Shown here: positions 22,937 through 34,900 of the stretch, one piece after another
How the letters are laid out: each line of letters opens with the position of its first letter
Numbering within the stretch: the stretch's first letter is position 1
Assembly: GCA_032158295.1 (NCBI GenBank)
Contig: CM063251.1
Span: 18,787,425-18,851,424, forward strand
Origin: Pycnopodia helianthoides
Lineage: Eukaryota; Echinodermata; Asteroidea; Forcipulatida; Asteriidae
Reading direction: 5' to 3'
Length of the DNA: 64,000 nt
Notes under the pieces: generated by a model
Seen by the model: the letters and a program-made list of their open reading frames with translations, nothing else
Database searches by the model: none
What the model was told of the DNA's origin: nothing
Made by a program: the position numbers and the translations under genes

Positions 22937-25900
22937 GTACTTTTGGGCAAAGTGACTGAACTTATTTCTATAATCCATTTCTTCAGAAATAGAAGTAATT
23001 TCATGAATTGTGACATTTCAGGTACTTTCCCTGATTAAATATTAATGGGATTAGAATAGCAGCGTGTTTTTAAGCACCCCTTTTCTTATCTTGTGATTTA
23101 AAAAACTCATTTATGACTACTTTCATCATGTAATTAACCTATCCAGCCCAACCCAACTGCACTAGTAAACTGATCATGCTTTACCTAGGGTCAGGAATAC
23201 CACCATAATCAGAGTCCAACAGTCTGGGTGTTGAGTTACTGAATGGTGTTGGACTGAGGACTGCACTATTAAACTGATCATGCTTTACCTAGGGTCAGGA
23301 ATACCACCATAATCAGAGTCCAACAGTCTGGGTGTTGAGTTACTGAATGGTGTTGGACTGAGGACTACACTAGTAAACTGGTCTTGCTTTACCTAGGGTC
23401 AGGAATACCACCATAATCAGAGACCAACAGTTTGGGTGTTGAGTTACTGAATGGTGTTGGACTGAGGACTACACTAGTAAACTGGTCTTGCTTTACCTAG
23501 GGTCAGGAATACCACCATAATCAGAGACCAACAGTTTGGGTGTTGAGTTACTGAATGGTGTTGGACTGAAGACTGCACTAGTAAACTGATTATGCTTTAC
23601 CTAGGATCAGGAATACCACCATAATCAGAGTCCAACAGTTTGGGTGTTGAGTTACTGAATGGTGTTGGACTGGGGACTGCACTAGTAAACTGATCATGCT
23701 TTACATGTTTGTGGAACCCGTCAATCTTGGACTTCTCTTTGTTCTCTCATTTTAAGATAAGATAAGATAAGATAAAAACTTTATTATCCCACACTTTTAT
23801 TAACCATCAAAGTCTACTTTTAGAACTAACAACCAAAACAGAACTTTAGAAAAAGATGCATCACACACACATGTAAGTGTGGTTCATTACCTGACACACA
23901 TTTAAGTAATAACTTTTGCCAGGTTTATGTTATTGCACATAATTGGAAGAGTTTAGTAATCCCTTCCCCATGAAGTTCACGTAGTGTTGTAATTTTGTGT
24001 CGCCATTTCAATTTTATGCGGCATTTAAAAAACGTGCTTACAAGTTTATAATAGCTCCTGGCTCCGTAAAGTTGCCCAACAAATCAGGTTGAAACTTTAT
24101 GATAACTTACTCAATCAATCATTTTTGACACTCTCAACAAAGCTGGTGTAGGTTGGCATGTTCATGCTTGACATAAATTTAATGCAAGTTACCGCTTCGC
24201 TTTGATAATGCGCAGTCAGTTTGTACGCCATTGTTATATTTAAATATATTCAAAAACATAGTATGCACTTGCAACATTTCCGGATTGTGCTTCAGCTCTT
24301 TTCAGAGCCAACCCTTCACCCAAAAGAGATTGTAACGGGTGGAGGACAGGGCGTGTTGTGGTAGAGCCCGCACGGGCAAAGCGCCCCCCCCCCCCCCCCC
24401 CATACTGGAAATAGCAGTACAGGGAGGGGGAGGGTTGATGCAATTAAACTAACGGTAACACCAATAAATGTTGCACAATAGATGTAGCATCAGGAGGAGC
24501 CTTTATTTAATTACAAACAACAAGAAGACTGCATTATTTTATACCCTAAATAAATAAGAGCAGAGTGGCTAATAGAATTACCATGAGAGATGGGATAAGA
24601 TGCAGAGAACTTGAGCTGGAGAGTCCAACTAAAATTAAACTCAATCAAAAAAAGGAAAAGGGCTTTGCCTTGAAAATGAAATTGTGACAAACATCCCAAC
24701 TGCAGGAAAGTTTTTTCAACTTTACACATTCCATGATTGGGTACAGTGGGTAATAATAACAAAAGCAGTCAACAAAAGAACCACACAAAGGGGGTAGCAC
24801 ATACATGTATGACACCATACAAGTACCTGCATATTAACTGGGTCGGTTAAGCTGAAATACAAGTCCGTGCAAAATTTAAGATTTACACATGGTTTGTACC
24901 TGCAAAGTTTACTAGTAACAGTTACTTCCTATTTATTCACATCATGCAAAGCTTCAAACATCACTTTTCAAAGGTGACAACATCCATTCTTTCTGGACTC
25001 ATTCTTTCTTTCTGAAGATCCCATGCTAATAACTTAGAAGAAACCCATAGAGTTCTTGCTTGACGAGAGGAAAGACCTGGGCCAAACTTCTTAGAGCTGC
25101 TTTCCAGTTCACTTCGGAGGACACAATAACGCGTAAAACTCTTAAGCAACACGCACCGTGGTAAAAGATCAAGAGGGCGTCCTGCAGCAACATTTGTGGA
25201 CACCCTGGAGTGCATTATCTGCCGTGACCCACCAGCAAATCATGGAGAGCCGTTGTCAGCAACGCTCGAGTTCGCTCAATTTGATGAACACGCAAGTCTT
25301 AAAGACTGCAGTTTAAGTTTCTGTGTATTGTTTGGGCTGTAGTTATGTCAGCACCTCCCTGTGGTCATGGTTCGGTGTACTCCCATTCAAAAGGCACTTT
25401 AAACAATGAGCGGATTAACTCTTTGGATGGATCTGTGTCTAATTCTGTTGTTGAAGACCTGTTCCTTTCATGTACAAGCCAAGATTTTGCCAAGATGGGT
25501 TACAGTCCGTTGTCATGAGGCCTTTCATTTCTCTCCAGGATGCTGTCTGTTTGACTGGGCGTGGGTGGATGATCAGCCATTACCTCATTGCTTTTCCAAT
25601 AGTCTTATTGTACTTCAGAAACAAAAACACACACACACACACAAAAGAAATAGTATGAGCAATTAAAATCTGCAAATGTCAATGAGAACTCGTCTTTGTC
25701 ATGGGTGTCCAAACGGAGTTTCTTACTCAAAACAAATTGTGGAGAGAAAAAAAGGTACTTTTTTACTGAAAATAATCCCGCATGTGTGACAAGAAAGGGA
25801 TTTTTAAATCCAGAAATGAACTGGTTAAGCACAAAGAACAATCTAAGCACAAAACAAATCTTCGCTTACTAGATAAAGATTACCAGCCAAAACACCATGT

Positions 25901-28900
25901 AACATAATACCATCTGTGACAGGTTTCCTGTGTAGTTTTTTGCCCAGCATTGTATACCAAATCAATGTACACATTGTTTTAGTGAGGAGGGATAGATGTA
26001 CAGTACATGTAGGCCATGTAGGGTAGTGGAACTGCATTAACTTGAGCAATACACACAGGCCTTGCTCTTTCCGTGAGAAGGAGGTCGTATTGACAAGGAG
26101 GTTGCATTTTGGGGTCGCAGTTTGGGGTCGCAGTTTGGGGTCGGTGTACGTGTGTATTTCTACACTTTTGTACCTTTATCATATTTTAGAAACAAGTTTA
26201 ATTTGCCCCATGACAGTAATCTTTTTAGCATCAAGGCCAAGTAAAATAAATGTTATGTTGCTCGTCCGGAATTTTTAGTGTGAGGGAGGTCGTTGTTATT
26301 ATTATTATTTTATTTATTTTTTTGCAAGATGGCCACCATGTCTAAGATGGCCACCATAATGTATAGACCTCTCTATTACAACGTCACAGCCCAAGTTTTT
26401 GCCAACTGGGTTTGGAAAACTATGAAAAGCCATAAATGCAAATAAAAAACAGATAGTTTGTAGCAATGTTTAATACACATTACAAAAACAATTGAATTGA
26501 TGGAAACAAAATCGACCAATCATAAGAGATATTTCAGCTCATGAATCTTTACAGAAAATGTTGAATTTGGTCACACAATTATTTGTTTTGCTAACATTCG
26601 GCCGTCAAAGATTATTATTTAGGGAATAACAGTGCGATGAGCCGGTCTTCACTGCGTGGTAATGACCGGGCTGGTGGCTGGCCGCTGTTAATGGACAAAG
26701 CCGTCCGGCTCTGTCCATTAACAGCGGCCAGCCACCAACCAAGGTCATTACCACGCAGTGAAGACCGGCTCATCGCACTGTTATTCCCATTAATAAATGC
26801 CTTATAACGAAAACACTGTAAAAATCGTCAGAATTTGTGATTTTTCTTTGGCCGTTCTTTTTAGAAATGTTCTACTCATGTTCAAGGGCCAATCCTTTGG
26901 CTGTTTAACTTTTGTGTGGTACCTAATCTCTAATTTAGGTACCTAACCTAATTTTCAAGAACCAGACCATGACTTTGCATTATGTAGGTTTCATGCACGT
27001 ACCAGCTACCCTAAATTGATACATTGTCTGCGCGTTCACGCATACGCGTGGTATGTTTCCGCATGCGGCACCATCTGTCCTCTGCTCAAAAAAAAAAAAA
27101 TAAATACGCACAAAGAAATGAGTTGATTTGATACCAGTAGTATGCCGCGCACAAGCAAATTTTTTTATAGTGCATAGGATTTCACACAACAATGTGCTTG
27201 TTAAGGGGCCATTTATTCGCTATTTCACTGAGCCGGTCTTTATATCACTTGTTAATACACCCCCACGTGACCAGTCTTCGACCAATCAGAGTGCATAAAC
27301 TCTCCAAGGTGTTTATTAATAATGTTTAAAAAAAAATAAATAAATAACAAATAACAAAAAAATTGGTGCGTCGTCCAAAATCGGAGCGGGCGGAGACTAG
27401 CAACATGTTTTTTAATGTATTTTATTGACACATTGGCATTGTTCAATTTTCAACACCAAAGGGCAAGGACTAATACTGACTCTCCATTCTCTGTTCTACA
27501 CTTAGGTCCCTAGGCATGGGATGAGCTCCCTTGTCAGGAGTGGAAGAATTAGTTGTTGTTAGCTCTTCATGCTCCATAAAGTTCACTCGTACAACTTTTA
27601 TTGTCTCCCGGTTCTGAGTCTAATGTGATGCATGTGTTTTTTTTTAACTCTCCACTTTTTAGTTCCCTTGATGGTATTGATACTTTACTTTATTGTCTTT
27701 CTGCCAGTGCCTTGAGAGCAACCAGATAGTAGTTCAGTCTGCTTTTTTTTTGCAATTCTGCAAGAGGAGCTGTCTTGTTTTGTAAGGTTGGGTGTTGGGG
27801 TGTGTGTTTGGTTTTTTAACGTTGTCTTATTTAGTACAATTTCTTGTTATTTAAATTATGTGCATCAATTTATACATCTTGTTACTGTTCTTATCCTTTG
27901 AACTTAATAGAAGAAATGAAACGGAATGAAATCACGGAATAGTAGGTGTTTGGAATTGTAATATGAGAAGCAAGAATGCCCCCGTATACACACATTGTTT
28001 GCATTACACTTTTTTACTGCAATATGCGAGCCATTTAACATGGAATTGAGACATTTCTATGAAGCAACTGTCAGTTTCTGTTGGGATTGTTTGTTGTTCC
28101 CCAAGGTAAAGACCAGCCCTGGGCACCGGGTTAAAATGTCTGTGAAGTCCCAAGTAAATCTCTTCACCGTTCTGAAAATAGCACGAACTGTAACCTAGTT
28201 TTGTTGCTCCCTCTTTGCTCCCACCAGATACACGTTACTCAACGAGGGAGTCCTACAGATTTACCCAGTCCTCCGTCAGGATGCCGGTGACTACCAGTGT
28301 ATCACCGGTAACCAGGCACATCCCCAGACATTGAGTAACTCTTCTCAGGTGGTTGTCCTTGAGCGCTGTGCTATTGCATCGGCGGGTTGTAGAGAGGAAC
28401 TGATCCTTGCTGGCCCTAAGAATACCCTGCTAAACAGACCAGAGAGAGTCGTGTTAGAATGTTTAGCGGCAGGAAACTGGGTCAATATCACATGGAGCTG
28501 GACAGGTATACAAACAAAGTCATTTTACATGTCTTATCATTTGGGTCTATTCAAGATTTGGGTTTCTTTCATTTTATCAAATCGTGTCAAGATGTTAAAT
28601 TTGCATCTGGGTAAAAGAATATTATTTGTGTTTACCCATACACGTTGTGTGTTAAGCACTGTATGTATACTCAGTACTTTCAAGAGTCCCGTGAAAAATA
28701 ACACATCATTGTAGGGGTTAACACTAATATTCTTTATCCCTGATAGAAATTTAACATCTATTAAATCGTTGCGGTACCCGCTGCTAGGTTTGGACTGGCC
28801 TCAAGCTACCTGGCAAACTCAGTGGTCTAGTGGTAAGACATCTGCTCTATAATGGCAAAGGTCATTGGTTCGAATCCTACCCGAATAAGATTTAGTTAAT

Positions 28901-31900
28901 ATACAGTAAGTTCATATCATTGTTCCCTGGCATAATATAAAGATGTTTCAAGAAGGATACAAGGAGTTAAATGTCTGCTCATTAAATCATCATTTGCTCT
29001 TAAATCAGAGCTGTGGAAAAAAATTGTTGTTCTTCAACATTTGTAATTATCATGTCTCAAGATTCAGAAATTGCTCTGGGGGTCCTAGACTGATATTTGT
29101 TGATTCATGTATTTGTCCATGAAGTTGAAAAACAAACGCTACACGTATGTTTGATCTGTAAAAGAAACGGCACCAGTTATCCAATGTGAAGAATGGAAGA
29201 ATTGTGCCATATCATATTGACCTAGAAGGCTGTTTCTACCTCCGGGCTTGTCTGTTATAGAAAACTTCCCCGGTAGATTTAGTTATGTAAAGCTTATTCT
29301 GAAACAAAAGAATGACAGGGATTAATCTTTGATGGACAGGTGGGAAACAGCTGCCGTCTGGAAGGAGTGGTCTCCTTGGACATAGCAACCTTGAGCTTAC
29401 TGACCTATCTTCAAGAGACAGTGGTGTTTATACCTGTAAAGCTACACACATAGAGTCAGGCAACACCACTACAGCAAGTGCAAGGCTGCAAATCACCGAT
29501 TACTGTAAGTTGCATCATTTTTTTAACCTGTAGGTGTCTTTCCCTAGTATAAATAACACTGCAAATCTTGCCATTTGTCAATGAAAAAATGTTGTCAGCC
29601 AAAAACGAGGAAACACATGTGGTCATGTTTTCCATTCTTTCTTTGTTCAAAATTTGTACACCACTGTTTTTTTTTGCTTAAAAGTGTGTAGTTAAAAATG
29701 TCAATATAGTAGATCTTTAGTAAATGTTTGTTTGTGGGTAGATTGCTAGATCTAAACACAACAGGTGCCTGTGTATTTCTGTCTGATGATGCATTTAGGA
29801 AAATCATTGAGTTTACAGCGCCTTATCATAATTATCCTGGAAAAAAAATAGAATTCATATTGTTAACTCAAGTTACAGTCAACTGTACCCAACACCAACA
29901 GTGGAAGCAAAAGACCCTTGATTTGGAAATATACCTCTCGAATATTTATTTCAGACATTCAAAAGTGTCCTACTGTATGTATGTTTATCACGTTGTAAGG
30001 CCATGGAAAAGAAAAAGAGCTGTTCAACATCCTTTCTTTTCAATTTCTGTAGGTCGATTGGGAGTAGTCTACCCCACCCCCCAATATGGACAATAAATTA
30101 CACCATAAACCACATTGCTTGCGATCACCTTGCATAAGTACATGTACACACACAGAAAAAAAACAGGCTGACACCCAGACTACCACAATAGAAAGAAGAG
30201 GGTAGTCTGGTTCAGACCAAGTGGCAGTATGTGATGAGCACAATGCTACTTGCTCGTCTTGGTTTATCATCGCGACAACTTCGGGCGATGAAATTTACAT
30301 TCAATGTGCACTTCTACCCTGCAGTGCCAAGTGTTTTTGTTCAGTATCTACAGCAAGCGTTTAAAAGAGCTTTTAGAAAAATATTACAAATTTAGAAATT
30401 AGGTCAGGGTTGTTTTTCACTAGCCGGGCGATAATGCTGAACAACGTTGTAAAAAAAATTGTACATGGCCTTGAAATGCTTTATAGGAGCTGACTGTAAT
30501 TTCAGATGTGTTGATTTGTATTTGAAAGGAAATCTTGCAATTGAGTGATCAGTCAAATAGTTAAACATCATTACATGATACGGATCCGCTCTGTGAGTAC
30601 AATATGTACCATACAGTGAATCAACCGTATCACTACAGGTTGTATTACATTGTAAGGTCGTTCAACCATTCAAACAAACTTTGAAGTCTTAATAAATGTC
30701 TCAACGACGATATTGAAATATCAGCGGTATGACATTCATAATGTGTATGTTGTTAATATTTTTGAACATTCCCCCCCCCCCAATGTTTTTAGATCCACCT
30801 TTCTTCACGGTCCAACCAACCAGTAATATCATACGCGACTTTGCCACAGCCCGTCTTCACTGTGCGGCGGTGGGTAATCCAGAGCCCAAAGTCAGCTGGT
30901 ATCTGAATGGAAGTCCTGTTGAATCGCCCACACTAGTTGCCAACAACGATCTGGTCATATGGAACGTGGAGATGAACGATCAGGGAATCTACCAGTGTTT
31001 TGTGGCTAACGTCGCGGGTGAGGCTCAAAGCAGCGCACTCCTCAAGGTCATTGTCCCAGGTAATTATGCAGTCTCAGAAATCTTGGTGCTGTTTTTTTTT
31101 TTTTTTCCATGCCTTTTCTTTGAATAAAGTAAAACGCATGCCCTGGATCATTGCCTTGGTGCCCCTTAAAATGTTCCAATAAAAACTTATAGAAGTGCCC
31201 TTTAATATGGAGAAACTGCCTTGCCCTTACAAGAATAATGTATGCTGCGGAGGAAGGAAAAAGAAATAGTAGTGGGTGTAATTCTGATCTCTTTCGTTGA
31301 TCTCCCACATAATTACACTGTCTCAGAATTAAGGGTGTTTTTTTTCTTTGAAAAAGTAGCCAAGCAAGTCGAGGGAAAAAAAGAGGAGCAGCAGTAAATT
31401 TGTTACACTGCAGCCATTGTCGTCAGATTCCTTGTATACACAATGACACTGATGATTGTAATTCTCAATTTTTAAAAGGAGCCAGACTATTTTCCCTTCC
31501 AGCCCTCAGTTTGGGTACATTGGTTTGAATGGGAGAAAAAAACCAAGATGGCTCCACTATGATTAAAGTCGATGACCAATGTTTAAGAAAACAACTTGCA
31601 GAAACAGTTCCAAATGTAGTTCAATATGACATCGCTCAACTAAACTTTACATGTACTTTTGAAATAAAAGTCTGAAAACATGTGGTTGAGGCTTAAGATT
31701 TCATTGTCAACAGCCCTGAAGGAGAGAGGGTGTACAATGTACATGTATGGACATGTTTGTATTTACTCGTGTGACTCGGAAGCAGACGAACAGCATGAAA
31801 TAACTCTAAAGGGGTGTATAATACTGTTAGACGAGCAGAGTATACTGATTCGAAACGTCGAGACCACACCGGCTCTTTTCAGAGCCAACACTCCCACAAA

Positions 31901-34900
31901 AGAGATTTACACATGGTTGTACTCCTCGCAAGTTCACTATTTATTTATAGCTTCTTCTTAATCATGGAAATGTTTTAACAAAATGATTGGTTTCCAAGAT
32001 ATACATGTACCCATAAGAGATCCCTCACCCATAATATGTCTGAACTATGTCAAGTTGACTCAATCAAGATTAATCATGAATTATGCAGATGGAGTCTGAA
32101 TTTACTCCTGAAACTCAAAGCACAGAGGAAAGAGTTTTTTTCCTTCCTCCCTCCATGTTAACAAGGAACACATGCCACAAAGCTTGTTTAGGACAGACAA
32201 ATAGCACTCTGCACTAATGGCGTCACTTTTGTTCAAAATACCCGGCTGTCAGACAAACATATTCCGCCACATATTTCTTCAAAAAGCCTAACTTCACTGG
32301 TAGTATAAGTACACGCAGGTTATCATAAAACTTTGACATGTACACGCACGTATGTTAGTGAAATTTGACGTGTTTGTCTGAGATCCGGAACTTTGCTTCT
32401 ATTTTTAGCATTAGTGCGGAGTGCTTTTCTGCACTGTGTATTACATTTCTTGCCGGACACATTTGCTGAGTGATACATTTTGTGTTAAGCAGCTCTCTGA
32501 AAGGAACTGGAGATATATGCTCTCTGGAGTGCAGTGATGGCAACATATTCATGAGTTGAAAAATGGAATGTTGTATTCATGGGGGTGAAGTTAACTTGAA
32601 AGAAAAATCCATCTATCAACAAACAAATTAAAATATTGTCTCCGTTGCATAAACGCACAACAATCTTTAGTTGATTTCCTGAAAGTTATGTTGAATCCAT
32701 TATCGGCTGTTTTTTGTAAAATCCAAGTAGGTCCTTGTCATTTGATTGGAGGATTGTTGGTCAGGCGGCATTCGTTAATCAAACCATTTCATGGCCTATG
32801 CCGTCAACCATGCATTTCAGTTCTATTCACCGTGCAATTTCGTGGCATCCCATTTGGGTCTATTGCACGCTAGATCACATGCCTTGTACAACAGACAGCA
32901 GTACAAAACGCCCTCTTGTGACAAGCCTCTGTAAACGTTGAACAAGCCGAAAAATAAAGTAGTGGTCCCCAGAATACAATGTTGACATTTTGTTTACTCT
33001 TTTAGTGTCATCCTTCCACCAACTGACACTGATCTTATACACTACATTTAAACAAAGCAACTGATAGTGCTTTCAGGAAATAAGAAATTTCCCAAGGTGT
33101 AATTTTTCAGATCCTGTACAAAAAAGTATTCCATTCCTTTAAAGTGACCTTCTGACCTCTGGAAATTCCTTCAGGACCAGTCAACTCTCCTTGTCAGGAG
33201 GACTGTTAAAGGGATTGTTACAAAATAATTTACGTTGAACTAATGTTAAGAAAAAAGAGTACCTGGCTAACCAGCTTCTTTCAGCATTATTAAAGATGAC
33301 TCTTGTATCTATTTGATTGCAAAATACTTTTTATTGATGAACTTACCCAAGTAAGCTTTTTATTCCTTGAAATTGAGGAGAGTTAAAAAAAATTGGTTAG
33401 CCACCCCCTTCAGTTTAGACAAGCTAGTCAAAGGGGTTTCTAACCTCTTTTTAATATGGAAACATTTTTGTTGTTCCTATGAAACTGATAGCCCATTTAA
33501 GTAAGGAAGAAGAAACAATGATTGTGGGAGCCACCTCCTCCAGTTAAGACAGGTTATCAGGGCATTCTCGGACTGATAATACTAGACATTTTGTTTATAC
33601 ATCATCAAGCTAATATTTACCTGTTGGAAGTAGAGAATTAGAGGACTACCCCATCAGTTAAGGAGTACATGGGAAAGACACAAGTTGGTCTTGAATGAAC
33701 CCTGCTGAGAACAATCTGCTTGTTATTTGAAAGGTCACCGTAGCTTGCTGCAGGTCAATAGCTCGGCCCAATTCCTTTTAGATTGAAGGGAAATTTCATG
33801 GTCATGGACTCATATCTTTTCCCGTCTTTGGGACTAGATTAGCATCGAGCGTAGTCTTCCAGGGTTTCACAAGTCCGACTTATTGGTGTACATGAAAGAA
33901 GTAGAAAAGAATTCAGAATAGGTTTTTTAGGAAACTTTTAAAGCTACAGTACCAAATTTATTTGATTTAAAGGGAAGGTATACGATTGGTAATCACTCTA
34001 AAAATGTATGGCAATAAAAACTTACTTGGTTAGAAGTACAACTTTCGATAGTAGAAAGCATTTTGAGAAATATTTCAATTCAAAATAATGTAGATATGGA
34101 AAAAGATGTAAGTTTTTAACCCCCAAAATTATGTCAGAAACGTTTCTCAGATTGTGTATTCCTATTAGGGATTATTCTTCATGCGTGGACATAACTGCTC
34201 CAGATTTTTCAAAAACGCTACCACCTTTTAAAATGAAATTTTCACAGGTTAGTTTTATTGTATAGTTCTACATTTACAAAGGTTTAAAACAATTGAACGG
34301 TTCCAGAAACCAAACGTATACTTTGCCTTTAAATGAATACATTGATTAAGCCTTGGAGTGCCTCCCGGTGGTTTAAGACACTCTAGTTTGGCTAGATTTC
34401 AAAAACTACAAGTGAAAACTTGGCATTGCTTTCAATAACAAATAATGTATTTCCTGGTAAATTCTTGGTAATTTTCAGGGAAATCAAATCTTATCCAATA
34501 ACCGCTTTCCTTGCAAGGCAGATATTTAAGCATCTATGCATACAAGGTGTAATTATGTAGAATGTAAGGTACTCTCACCAATAGAAAAGGAAAAGTTCAC
34601 TACAGACTGGAGGCTTGATTGGTCAGATTGTTAGTTTTTGTTACATGATCAAAACAAATTAACGCCACATCGGTAGTTCGTTTCCTGGCACTGTTAATAC
34701 AATTCTGTCTTTTCCTCAATTTAAATAGATCCGCTTTAGATATGAATGAGTGCTTTTTCTTGTACTCCTTCAATACAGTTATGGAGTGCATAGGAGTGCT
34801 GTTGCGCCAGTACTTCTTAAAAATGATAGTTTGCGATTTAATGAAAGCTCCCTCACCAACTTCAAATCACAACTAAAAACTTTTCCTTTTTGGTCAACGC

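Noticed and set aside
25406..25666. Frame with a hydrophobic N-terminus (MDLCLILLLKTCSF) that looks like a signal peptide, inside the first recognised intron
   Set aside because: It lies downstream of the Ig2a exon, so it cannot supply the missing signal peptide of this gene, and it has no domain, no splice context and ends in a CA repeat.
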